From Hyphodiscus hymeniophilus (taxonomy: Eukaryota; Ascomycota; Leotiomycetes; Helotiales; Hyphodiscaceae): a stretch of 64,000 bases of DNA. The notes beneath the pieces were generated by a model. It did no database searches. It saw only the letters and a program-made list of their open reading frames with translations, and was not told where the DNA came from. Numbering within the stretch: the first letter of the stretch is position 1; the number at the start of each line of letters is the position of its first letter. This document shows positions 46,439-56,700 of this stretch, one piece after another. A program made the translations under genes and the position numbers. The DNA lies in the NCBI GenBank assembly GCA_016508695.1, contig VNKQ01000003.1, forward strand, positions 806,001-870,000. Reading direction: 5' to 3'.

Positions 46439-46973
46439 CTACGATCTTGGCTTCTCCTTCTTCTCCTTCCACAGCGCAGACAGTCCGACACCGGAAACCT
46501 TGACGACCTTGAATCGAACACCAGGAATATCTCCCTTCGCCTTTCCCTTACGACCGAATCCAGCAAGGAGGACCTCGTCGTTCTCGTCCACGAAGTTGAG
46601 ACAACCATCATTTGGCACTGTAATGCATTGTTAGTCATGATCCTCAACCCACTCCTCATCTCTATCAATTGTTTTTCCGGCCCAGCACGAGCTTCGAGAG
46701 TTGTCCAGACGTACCGAAAGCAGTGACCTTCTTTCCGTTCTTGATCAACTGAACCCTAACGCACTTCCGAATGGCAGAGTTGGGCTGTTTGGCTTCGACT
46801 CCGACCTTCTCGAGAACGATTCCCTTGGCGTGAGAGGAACCTCCGAACGGCGAGGACTTGAAAGCCGTTCCAAGAGCACGCTTCTTGTATGATAAATCGG
46901 CCCATTTTTGCTCACGGCGGTGGTTGTGGAGCTTGCGGGCGGCGTTGAGACCTCTTGGCTTTCCCTTTCCCAT
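46439..46973 (-). CDS. rps23: 40S ribosomal protein S23 (uS12)
   Basis: Universal decoding-centre protein of the small ribosomal subunit. Exons 46715-46973 and 46439-46617 (97-nt intron, GTACGT donor, CTAAC branch, CAG end) give 145 residues, the normal length. The sequence is nearly invariant: MGKGKPRGLNAARKLHNHRR, FGGSSHAKGIVLEKVGVEAK, QPNSAIRKCVRVQLIKNGKK, then after the splice VPNDGCLNFVDENDEVLLAG and FGRKGKAKGDIPGVRFKVVK. It includes the PNSA loop whose proline is hydroxylated in other eukaryotes. The C-terminus is KEKKEKPRS. The same frame is open upstream of 46973 but the MGKGKPRG start is universal. It shares a short upstream region with the divergent gene at 47197. Confidence 0.97.
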
Positions 46974-47196
46974 GATGGCGGTGATGGGATTTGAAGAGTT
47001 GTTTGTCGTGGGTTGTTGGTTGTTGTCGTCGTAAAATTGAGCGAGTCGCATATTCTCACGAAAATGTGCGAGCTAAACCTAAGCGAAGAAGTTGAGCCTG
47101 AGGCACTACTCGGCACTTTTAATCGCCGATCAGAGCTCCAGAGCTCCAACTAATAAAGTGCTACAGCAATCCAATATCTGAATAACCTGGGAGAGT
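46974..47196. promoter_or_regulatory. Divergent promoter of rps23 and the 47197 gene
   Basis: Only 223 bp separate the two start codons, so this must contain a compact bidirectional promoter including the strong rps23 one. No individual site is claimed. Confidence 0.5.
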
Positions 47197-48045
47197 ATGT
47201 CGCAATCACCGAAATCTCGAGCAAAATTGCTCCGTGAACCACCTCCATCCCTATTTCTCGGCCCACCTTCGCGGAATGCCTCTCACGTCTCACTCCCAGG
47301 TGTTACTACCGCATCGAATAACTCCAACCTGAACCCTACTCGGGGTCCTCCCACCAGACAACGCTCGCAGCGCATGCCAAACCGCAATGTCACCATTGAT
47401 GGTCCAGCAGAGGTCTCTGGAGGCGCATCGCTACAAAGGCCCGCCGTGAGAGGACAGGATTCGGAGATCAAGAGACAGGCCGATAGGACGGATGCGCTAT
47501 GGGCTGAAATGCAAAGCACTTTGGAGGAAGTGGAACTCAGCGCTGCAAATGGGACGCATGTTTTTGGGCCCGAGCATAGTAAGGCGCTGGAGGGGCTGCG
47601 GGCAGCGCAGATTAGTCTGGCGCAAGCTTGGGCGAGGAGTGAGGCTGATGATGCGGTAGAGAGCGCGGACAAAGAGAATAAGGGTCTAGGAAGCAAGGCT
47701 CCAGGTAACCTGTTAGGGAGTGAAGGGAGAAGTGCTCTCGATACTCTTGGCACGGACGGAGCCAAGGGAAGCACAATTGCTAGTGGGAGTGGAAGACCAG
47801 GAAGTGGTGGAGCTGCAGTATCTGAGATGATGGGTAGTAAGTTGGAAGAGGAGACAGAAGCTGATATATTGCTTGCAAGGAGAAGGAGAGAGGCCAATGA
47901 TAAATACTTCCAGAGGGTCAATGGAGGTGTACTGGAGGTCGTTGCTAAATTGGAAGAAGTGGCTGTTGCCATGAAAGCCGTTGAACAGGAAAGTAGGGAC
48001 ATCTGGGGAGAGAACGAGAGTAATGCGACGAGTTTCAGTGCTTGA
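47197..48045 (+). CDS. Uncharacterised fungal protein, disordered with C-terminal coiled coil
   Basis: 282 residues, one exon, no signal peptide or membrane helix. Residues 1-90 are basic, Pro/Ser/Asn-rich (SPKSRAKLLREPPPSLFLGP...). A conserved-looking block follows at ~95-150: RTDALWAEMQSTLEEVELSA, THVFGPEHSKALEGLRAAQI and SLAQAWARSEADDAVES. This resembles what I recall as the fungal DUF5315 family, but I could not verify it. A Gly/Ser-rich linker precedes a C-terminal helix (ADILLARRRREANDKYFQRV and VLEVVAKLEEVAVAMKAVEQ) with coiled-coil heptads. The architecture suggests a small adaptor or complex subunit; function unknown. The start is the first ATG, 223 bp from the divergent rps23 start. 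A long open frame on the opposite strand is an antisense shadow. Confidence 0.75.
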   Translation: MSQSPKSRAKLLREPPPSLFLGPPSRNASHVSLPGVTTASNNSNLNPTRGPPTRQRSQRMPNRNVTIDGPAEVSGGASLQRPAVRGQDSEIKRQADRTDALWAEMQSTLEEVELSAANGTHVFGPEHSKALEGLRAAQISLAQAWARSEADDAVESADKENKGLGSKAPGNLLGSEGRSALDTLGTDGAKGSTIASGSGRPGSGGAAVSEMMGSKLEEETEADILLARRRREANDKYFQRVNGGVLEVVAKLEEVAVAMKAVEQESRDIWGENESNATSFSA

Positions 48046-48431
48046 TAGAACCTCGAATATGGCTTGGGAATTTGCAGCATTAGCGATGGCGTTTTATGAG
48101 GCTCGGCTTGGGTGTCCTTTAAAGCAACAGCGCTGACAAAAGAAACGAGACGCAGGATTGTGAATAACTCAGATGTCTTCGATCCTGCAACATGTCCCCG
48201 TGAATTGATGTCTAGCTATGGGTATCGAGTATTCTCGAGCGCTGATGTGAAACCTCATCCAGTATTTGTTTAGCCTACCAACTCCTAAACCCAAACGCCA
48301 ACGTATGTAAGACTCGGGTATGTTCAAGGGCCGATGAAGAGAGACGCCTAACATGATCAGTATACCGACATCAACGGGAATTTGGGAGAAACTGACAGCC
48401 ATGATAACACAGCATACACTTATGTAGGGAC
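48046..48431. other. 3' spacer after the coiled-coil gene
   Basis: 386 bp between the stop at 48045 and the end of the possible micro-gene on the other strand. Nothing recognised. Confidence 0.45.
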
Positions 48432-48705
48432 TCAACCTCTCCCCAACTCTCGCAGCTTTCCAAAAAATTCCCACAACCGCTCTATGAGCCCTATCAGCAG
48501 AGTGTTTGAGAATAGCATGGGTAAACCTACCCTTCCTTGTTTCTATCCATCCATCCTGGAAAAAGTTGGTGGAAATACGCGCTGGTGCAGATGAGGAGGA
48601 GTAGGCAAAGGAGCGCTGATGGGAAATTGAATAGCGCAGACTGCACTCAGGTAAGCCCAGAGCTGAAACATCTCCCGGGAGGCTTGAGGATTTTTTACAT
48701 ACCAT
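48432..48705 (-). CDS. Possible 48-codon gene with an ATG-only first exon
   Basis: Unrecognised and tentative. Model: exon 1 is just ATG (48703-48705), followed by a perfect GTATGT donor; intron 48616-48702; exon 2 48531-48615; 40-nt intron 48491-48530 (GTAGGT/TAG); exon 3 48432-48490. The phases join to a 48-residue peptide starting MRSFAYSSSSAPARISTNFF and ending GLIERLWEFFGKLRELGRG. An Arg/Ser-rich start and amphipathic C-terminal helix would fit a small mitochondrial protein, but that is inference. Without splicing, the frame runs open without an ATG at its start. It is a weak call resting on splice-site quality only. Confidence 0.3.
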
Positions 48706-50741
48706 CGTGATTGCGGAACTCGAGATTCTATTTGAATGAAGGCTCTCGAAAGCTGTCTCTTTGGAGCTCGACACATATGCGACAGCCCCAGAACTTTGGC
48801 GCCGGGCCGACTTTTATCCGAGATCGACGTAAGAATTGTCTTACTTCGGCCAACGACTCAACTTGCTCGGTTTTTTACAGGTGATAAGTGCTGAAATTAA
48901 TCAAATGCTTGTAATTATAGTACCTGAGATGTGCTAGGATTCACACAATCCGAATCAGTGCGTCGTAGGAAGCCCTCTTATCGACGAGTGCTCTATCGTC
49001 GCTTAGTTAGGGGGTGCTGCCGTTTCGGGCCTCAGTATCAAAGGCCTGGTGAGCCAAGAAAATATATTGGATGAACAAGTGGAAAGCGTGTCAGTTCTTC
49101 CAGTAAGGTGTTGTACTCAATTTCTCTCCAAAGTACCATAGCAAATGGAATCTTGTGCTACGATCCTGTAGATACTTTGTCTGCGAGTGAAGTGTTGTGT
49201 ATAATATCTGATATTCCAGCCGCGTGCCTGAATATAGGATTGCATCAAGAGACAAAAATAGATGCGCAAGTGCCTCTGGTGGAAGTCTGTGAAGGGACTC
49301 TGAAGGTGCTTTCAAAAGTGACTAGCCCGCTTCCGACCTCTCAGCATATGGTGATACAGATCCTAATGACTGTCTTCTCAAACACCCTTGAAGGTGCGAG
49401 TAATACCCGTTCCACCAAATGCCACTCCACAAAAGGTACAATACTCCTGCCACTAAAGGTGCTTCTCCAAAATCCCGGACAGGCTCCCCATCTGTAGGTT
49501 CTGCCCATTGTTAAGTTGAATCCTATTCCAAGTAAGTTTTCTTGTCCTCTCTACAAACCTAACGTGCTGGCGGGAAATCCTGTTGAGAGTTTGTGGGAAC
49601 AAAGTTGTGGTACCAACTTGAAGGCCGCCCACTCGCACTTTAAGTTCGTTCGCGATGGCTTGAAGATACTGTGGAGTTGTGCTGGCCCAACCCAGATGAC
49701 AGGCAGATGTCCTCTACCCTTCAACACCCCCATAACTCAGAAAGCCTCTTCTTCGATGTCAGAAAGAAGTGAATAATGCATCATAGCGCTTTTATTGAAA
49801 GAGGATTTCATTAGGTCAAGGCTCATTCCACGTCGTTGCCGAGACCGTGTGTTGAGACATACCTCGTTGCCAATATCTAGTGTCGTTCGAAATTGTCGTT
49901 GTCATTAGCTCCAACGAAGGGATGCACTTCGGGAATGCTCGGTGTACCCTTCTTCAGAGTACATAATCCTCGCCTTCCATGTTCTTTTCCTCGTATACTT
50001 CGAGTTCTTGGTCGGACATCCGAACAGTGCGTCCCCAAGGTTGGGAATCGCATCCAAGACATGTAATTCCCCAATGCGATGGGATCGGTCAAGCCACAGG
50101 ATACCAACAACGCAACTAAAATAAATCAAAAGAATTTAAACATTCAAGAAGATGAGAAAGCACAAAGCGCATTTAGTACGTTACCCGGAGGGTCGGAGTA
50201 CAGCCTTGGGTCGTAGTGGTTCGGCCCACAGACCTTATTCAGGAAGATAGCCGGCAGAATGAAGTTCGCATATATCGACGTCAAACCTTCTCACCATCAT
50301 AAATTGATACATGCGCCTCTGCTTCTTCTGGCCGAATCTGTCCACTCTTCCGTTGGATTGCTTTTGTACATCATTGTACTTTCTCCGACTATGTTGAGAT
50401 CACTTACGTATATTAGCCATCCAGTGCGCTCCGATCACCTCGAATTCAAGTCTACGGCAAGAGCAGGCAGTGCTTCTCGCGGCATTATATCTCCCATGCG
50501 CTCCCAGTGTGAAGAATATCTGGCAAAGTTTGAAGGGCAGAATTTTTAGAAGACCTGAGACGAGACATATTTGCATATGACTTCGAACCGGAAATGTTTT
50601 GATGTTAGGTACTTCGTGAGGATAATATGATGGACCGATGCTCGCTTAGTCATCCACTCATGGCTAGCTCGGACTTCGTCTTATGCTAAGGTACTTTCGT
50701 TCTTTCGAAGTCAATCTTGACGTCGAGCGCTATTGAAAGAA
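48706..50741. other. Intergenic, 2.0 kb, upstream of taf13
   Basis: No gene supported. A plus-strand open frame at 49108-49497 begins with GTG and has no recognisable features. The right end is the taf13 promoter. Confidence 0.5.
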
Positions 50742-51272
50742 ATGGAACCTCGCGCCAGAATTGGAAAGACTCGTGGTCAGCAGAGTTTCTCCGATGGCGA
50801 GCGTAAGCCCCTCTGTCTCGTACCTTAATGACCGAGCTAATAACATCTCACAGTGCAACACTTCCTCTTTGCGCATGGCGACTCACATCCCAGTCTCGAC
50901 CCTACGAAACGAGTACTCGACGAGATACTCACCGATTTCATCACCGAGATATGCTTCGAAGCCGGCCGAGCCGCGCAGGTAGCTGGGCGTCAAAAGACCA
51001 AGCTTGATGATATCAAGTTTGCATGTCGGAAGAACCCGCAATATCTCGGAAAGATTGAGGAGATCTTCAGCAAGAAAGCCGATATCGACAAGACGAAAAA
51101 GCTCTTCAATGAACATGATGATAAGCTCACGAAGGGAACGGTCCTAGAACGAGCAAAGGGTTTGGATGGTGGCGAAGATGCTATGAAGGAGGAGCCTCTG
51201 GGCGTCGCAGATGATGATATTGACTTCGAGATGGGAGGAGGCAAGAGCAATGGCTCTGCTACTGGCAGATAA
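50742..51272 (+). CDS. taf13: TFIID subunit TAF13 (histone-fold)
   Basis: TAF13 pairs with TAF11 through histone folds within TFIID and helps TBP load at RNA polymerase II promoters. Exons 50742-50802 and 50854-51272 (51-nt intron, GTAAGC donor, GAGCTAAT branch, CAG end) give 159 residues. The start MEPRARIGKTRGQ is typical. The histone fold runs ~20-100: LQHFLFAHGDSHPSLDPTKR, VLDEILTDFITEICFEAGRA, AQVAGRQKTKLDDIKFACRK, then NPQYLGKIEEIFSKK. The C-terminal ~50 residues are acidic and low-complexity (GVADDDIDFEMGGGKSNGS), longer than in yeast. Nuclear. The large open frame alone lacks the true N-terminus, which is supplied by the first exon. Confidence 0.92.
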
Positions 51273-52321
51273 TTGTCCTGAGATGAGTCTTGCAATTAGC
51301 TTCAAGATCGTGGCTACATGATTTCTGCGGATGTGCCCAGAGCAGTTCATGCATGGGTTTTCAATGGGTTCATTGAGAGTATGAAGGTGCAGCATGGTGC
51401 TGCGATCCATTCAACCAAAGAATATACATGATCTTCGCAAAGGTGCTGGGTTGCACACAAGATCCTAATGGCTTAGCATGGATGGGAGTACTAGGGCCAA
51501 ACATTTCAAGGCGTTGATGATACCCGGATAATAGAAAAATGAGCCACAACTCATTGATTTCCCGATTGTTTCCTCGTGCAAATGAAGTGAATTGCTTTTA
51601 ACATTCGGCGAGAGTCGAATTCCAAGCCATTCTTACTGATACATTTCAGCGATTCATGGCCATCAAAACCCGTCAATCCCCAACTACCTAGCAACTCTCA
51701 TGCATACCCCACCGAGACCGGACGCTGGGGCAAATCTACCCGCCCTTCCTCTTTCTCCCCCACCTATGACCGGTCCCCATGCTGACATTTTCCTGTCATC
51801 ATCCATCACATTATTCCCGCTCTGCATGTGTTGGCTTTCATGCATTCAGACTTCATATCCAACGTCCGCCATTCGTAGTTGCGTTTGGTTCTCACAAAAT
51901 GGGTAGTATTGGGTAGTACCATGATCCACCTTAACACTGTGCGTACCTTATTAGTTTGCCGTTTCTCCTCTTGGTCGAATCATCTAGAGATATTGCGAAA
52001 GGCGCGCCAATGGAAGAGGCAACAAGTGATCCACCCATTACCAGCGCACTCTAGGACACTGGCGCTGACCATGCAATGCCTCCAGCCTCCAGCCCCTTTT
52101 AAGGAAGCCAATCCCGCAAACCAAGCTTTTCTCTGCGTCACAAAATAATCCTTCCTTCTTGCAGTCTTGCAGTCTTGCAGCCCATATTCTCATTCCCAAG
52201 CAGGCCAGGGCTTCACATTGAAGGGGATAAAGCTCATGTAATTCTCCAGTCTGTATCAGAATTCATGAAAGCACATATTTTTCTTGCTCGCTATACCCTG
52301 CTCCACCTGCAATGATTCCTA
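51273..52321. other. Intergenic between taf13 and the EamA transporter
   Basis: About 1.05 kb with no gene. It contains an 8-nt GTCTTGCA repeat at 52157-52180, within the presumed promoter or leader of the next gene. Confidence 0.5.
52157..52180. repeat. Three copies of TCTTGCAG
   Basis: Perfect 8-nt tandem triplet about 140 bp before the transporter start codon. Confidence 0.8.
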
Positions 52322-53791
52322 ATGATCATGTCTCCCTACCATCCGACCCCCCAGACCTCGCCAGCAAAGCCCACCATAGTTGAGGACGCCGAAGATGATT
52401 TACTAGAATCTCTTCAGAACATAACTAGTAATTTCGACCTCACGCTTAACGGCAATACAAATCGGTCTTACTTGACGCCGAACCCCACAAAGACCGCCGA
52501 TGCGTCGATGCTTGACCCAGAGGCATTCAGGAGACTCTCAATAAGTACTGTCTCGTCTTTTGGACAACCTCAAGGTGTCTCGTCGTTCCCCAGCAGTGTG
52601 GCAACAGGGCCCAAGACCTGGAAGACTGCCTGCAAGAATTTTTGGACCCGGAATCAGGGGCTTTTTCTGGTCTCCATCTCGCAGCTGTTTGGGGCTCTTA
52701 TGAACGTCACCACGCGGCTCCTCGAGCTTGAAGGAGAGGGCATGCATCCATTTCAAATACTGTTTGCCAGAATGACACTCACGTTTATATTCTGCTGTGC
52801 TTGGATGTACTGGCAACGGGTTCCGGACTTCCCATTTGGAGCCAAGGGTCTCAGGTTGCTGTTGGTTGTGAGAGGGCTGACTGGATTTTTTGGTATTTAC
52901 GGGATGTACTACTCCCTTCAATACCTACCTGTGGCAGATGCAGTGGTGATTACCTTCCTGGCACCATCCGTGGCGAGTTATGCGTGCTATATCTTCCTCA
53001 AAGAACCCTTTCCCCGATCCGCTCAATACGCGTCACTTATCTCCCTACTAGGCGTCGTACTCATAGCACGCCCGACGTCGTTTTTCAGCTCTCCCTCGCC
53101 CGTCGCCGACGATTCTGTGTCATCCACCAACGCTACGACAGCCACTGGTGGGTACGACTCCGACTTCCCAATTCCAACCTCGGAACAACGTCTCTCGGCA
53201 GTTGCGGTGGCTCTTCTCGGAGTCCTGGGCTCCGCTGGGGCTTTCACCTCAATCCGTTGGATTGGATCACGGGCTCATCCCCTCATGAGCGTGAACTATT
53301 TCGCAGTCTGGTGCGTGTTCGTCTCTTTCATGGCGCTCTCCCTGTCCAAACCCCTCCATCTCTCCGACACACTCGACTTCGCACTTCCCAAAGACCTGCG
53401 TCAATGGTCCATGCTGCTCTTCCTCGGCTTATGCGGCTTCGTGATGCAATATCTCTTCACCAAAGGCTTGGCAGTAGGAGGAAGAGGCAACTCAGCCCGA
53501 GCCACGAATATGATTTATACGAACATGCTTTTTGCTTTGGCGTTGGATAAATTGATTTTTGGACAGAGCCCGGGATGGTGGAGTTTGGCCGGGAGTGGGT
53601 TAATTCTTGGGAGTGCGGTCTTTGTTGCTGTGCAGAAGCAGCGGGTTGACGGAGCGGATGAAGAGAGTAGGGGAGGTGGGGAAGTGGGGGTCGAAGAAGA
53701 GGAGATGGGGTTTCTCGATGGGGGTGAAGCTGATAGCGGTGATGCGGAGGTTGTTGGGGAAGCTGAAGATTTGAGGCAATTATCAAGGTGA
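52322..53791 (+). CDS. EamA/DMT-superfamily membrane transporter (SLC35G-like)
   Basis: Ten-helix drug/metabolite-type transporter with two EamA repeats, 489 residues, one exon. Residues 1-105 are cytosolic and disordered (MSPYHPTPQTSPAKPTIVED...). Repeat 1 covers ~118-255: FLVSISQLFGALMNVTTRLL, GMHPFQILFARMTLTFIFCC, LLLVVRGLTGFFGIYGMYYS, LPVADAVVITFLAPSVASYA and a helix ending VVLIARP. A Ser/Thr-rich loop is followed by repeat 2 (~290-455) with VALLGVLGSAGAFTSIRWIG, VNYFAVWCVFVSFMALSLSK, LLFLGLCGFVMQYLFTKGLA, ARATNMIYTNMLFALALDKL and GLILGSAVFVAVQKQR. The tail is strongly acidic. The ARA...MIYTNMLFA block matches the family. Substrate unknown; membrane (plasma, vacuole or Golgi) not determinable. 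Confidence 0.87.
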   Translation: MIMSPYHPTPQTSPAKPTIVEDAEDDLLESLQNITSNFDLTLNGNTNRSYLTPNPTKTADASMLDPEAFRRLSISTVSSFGQPQGVSSFPSSVATGPKTWKTACKNFWTRNQGLFLVSISQLFGALMNVTTRLLELEGEGMHPFQILFARMTLTFIFCCAWMYWQRVPDFPFGAKGLRLLLVVRGLTGFFGIYGMYYSLQYLPVADAVVITFLAPSVASYACYIFLKEPFPRSAQYASLISLLGVVLIARPTSFFSSPSPVADDSVSSTNATTATGGYDSDFPIPTSEQRLSAVAVALLGVLGSAGAFTSIRWIGSRAHPLMSVNYFAVWCVFVSFMALSLSKPLHLSDTLDFALPKDLRQWSMLLFLGLCGFVMQYLFTKGLAVGGRGNSARATNMIYTNMLFALALDKLIFGQSPGWWSLAGSGLILGSAVFVAVQKQRVDGADEESRGGGEVGVEEEEMGFLDGGEADSGDAEVVGEAEDLRQLSR

Positions 53792-56700
53792 AGATTTTGC
53801 TTTTGGAGGGTGGGAGTTGAAAGTTTCTTGGTGGAACAAATATGGACGGGGGCTTGGCATGGGATGGTATGTGGTAAAGAAGGTTATAGATTGCTGCTGT
53901 AGACTTTGCAGATTCTCCCCCACATAGGGAGAGAGAATTGATAATTCCCACGACGCCTCTGGCAGCAACGGAAAGAACTCAGTTCGACACAGACTTGTGA
54001 TTTTTTTTTCTTTTTACTAATAAGCTTTACGCAACTGATTGCTAGAGCCTAGGACTTAAGTAAGCCTGCAACCGAGGACGCATACTACGTGGATACTGCA
54101 CTATCTCACAGAGAGTTTATCTTCGTGTTCAAAATGCATCTGAAAGTCCCAAGTAGAATTATAGGGATACATGCCTACAAAGAGAGTAGATGTTTACCAG
54201 ATCACAGGACGCTGCGTTTTCGGATGCTCCTCATTCTCAACTTTGACAGCATATGTTGGTGCGGCTCAGTATAACATCGATTGTCACAAGTAAGGTATCA
54301 GAGATAGCTCATCTGGGCTTTCAGTCCTCACTCAGCAGGGAATTTTCGGCCACAGTGCGGAAGGAAATTTTAGCATGCCAGATTTGACATTGGTCACATT
54401 GAAGCTAATAGCTCAATCCTGCAAGTGCTTTTCTTTCACTTTGAGCACTTTGATCTTTGGCAGCTTACACCGTCAATGCTTTCGTATGGAAGTGGTGGAG
54501 CATGCTTATGCAAGTCAAGGCCATCCCAATGTTATGTCCCTCACTGCCCGCGCATAGGACTTCCAGTACGAGTACATGGATCATGGGGCGAGTTCCCTAC
54601 ACTGCATGGTTTCACTCATCTTCCGTCATGCCTGCGCTCGCCCAGTTTATGTGTGGCGGTTGCTCTTGATGTAACGAATTGCCCGTGAGGTTCAGGTGCT
54701 CGACGGGGGCGCGGAAAGGTGTGGAAGGAAGGATAGTGCGGATTTGACATTTCCCGGGTCCGGCTTTGCGGAAACATGGCTTGGGCTTCGGAGGAAGGTG
54801 GCCGAAGGAGACAAAGGCAGGAGAGGGTTTCGGCCCGAAGGTGTCTCGGTATCGGTAGAGTAAGAGGAGATCCTCTTCATAACCATTCAGTAAATGGCGC
54901 AATTGTCCCCATGGTGAGCCTTCGAAGGAATCCTGCTACCACGGGGTAACTACCAGCTCCTCACCGATGCCCATAGATAAGAATCTAACCTCTGGATTGG
55001 AAAATGGAGGCAGATGTTGATGCCAGGGAAGGGGGGTGCCGTGGAACCTCAATGAACGCCCCAAACTAATCTGATATCCCAATCGCTTCGAAACATTTGA
55101 CTGAGTCGGAAGTTCGGAATCCATGTGATCGCTGAAGATACAAAGCGGATTTTGCATCTAAATGCTCGGGAGATATTAGCGACTTAAGCCGTCCTGATTT
55201 CCCTCATGCCAGGACTCGTGGCCAAAGAAAACAGATTTGATGACTTCAGGTCAAACGACGACAATTTTCAACATTCCTCAATAGGCTTAAAAAGCAGTTA
55301 TTCATGACAGGCAAACCTGAGCATGGCATTTGTAGACACTTTGGATTGCTTTTAATATCGACAGATATGAATATCTCAAGTCAGCATAAATGAAGCTCGA
55401 CTGGACAACACTCCGGTCCTCCATAGCTAGGAGCACATGTTCTGCATGTTAAAAGCCCATAGTAAGACAAGAAAATATGAGCTTCTGAATTTGCCTTCCC
55501 CACGTTGTAGAGTTACTTCACTTCGAAAGATCGTGAGTCCACTTGCGAATTGGATGATTGGTGGAGGGGAAGATAAAGAAGAACAAAGAAAGACAGAAAA
55601 GAAAGAACGAGCCAAGCAGAGCTCCACGCCTTGAAAGATTATTCTGCAGAAGATCGCCAATTTCGTTCAGGCTCTCACTCCTGTGTGGACATGTCTAATT
55701 TGCTGCCGTATGTATAAAAACCGAGGCTTGCTGACGCGGATACCGAGCAATACCAACAATATAAGCCCTGAGTTTGCAAGTAGCATGGCCCCTTGTGCAT
55801 ATAACTGCAGAGAATGTAAGGCCAAGGAATGGATAGGATAGGATGCAATGTGCGCTGCTTGTCCCCCAACATCAGAACCTTGAGACTCAAGCCCAGACCA
55901 TGGAATTTGCAAATCATGATTCTCATACTTCTTGATCTACAAAGTTCCGGAACGTTTGACCATTTGACCATTTGACCATTTGACCAAATCGACGGTGTGT
56001 ACCTGTGCTACTCCCACATGAAGAAGCCCAGCCGAGGAGGACGTAGTACACGTGATGATGTTTGATCGGCAATTCTTCGTCCGCCTCACTATTACCTCCC
56101 CTATCACCAGTATACAAACCATCTCCGGTCATTGTCACAGTCGTAATTTGGGGATCCCCGAAGTATCGGGTTTGTTTTAGTGCCTCTGTGAGACTATCGA
56201 GGTGCTGCAGTGCCGCTATTAATAGCCAATGCAGGCGTGCGCACTATCCAAGCCAGATGTGATGAAATACCTCATGAAATAATAAGAGGCAACAATAAAT
56301 CAATGATCAACTGCGAGCCGTGTTTGCAGCATTCCAGTGGAGGTCGATTCAGCAGACAGACCGGGCGTTCGAATGCCGTACGCCGTAGGAGAAAACGGTC
56401 TGTGAGATGCGAGTTGTTTGATGATATGCAAGTGAGACGGAACTCCCGCAAGGGAGAGTGGATTTCCAATAATCCAATTACCCCAAGGATTTAAGCTGAC
56501 AAGCAAGGTATGAAGTCTCCTGCTTTCGGAATTCCATGGGGGCGCCTGGTACACCTCAACTGCCTAAAGTGCTTTGCCCTCCGGAAGAAGCAAGTCAAAA
56601 AAGATAATCAATCCGGTCATGAGGGGCTGAAATCCCACGTCGCCCAAGAACACCAACCGAGCTTGCGATACCCTTTGCCATGGAGAAGGCCCAGGACAGC

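Noticed and set aside
47283..48080. 265-residue minus-strand open frame opposite the coiled-coil gene
   Set aside because: Begins without family features, is Ser/Leu/Ala-rich in the manner of an antisense shadow, and overlaps a better-supported plus-strand gene completely.
49108..49497. 129-residue plus-strand open frame
   Set aside because: Starts with GTG, no recognisable motif, no supporting splice or neighbour evidence.
52801..53550. 249-residue plus-strand open frame
   Set aside because: Lies inside the EamA transporter gene in another frame; the transporter frame has clear membrane helices and family blocks.
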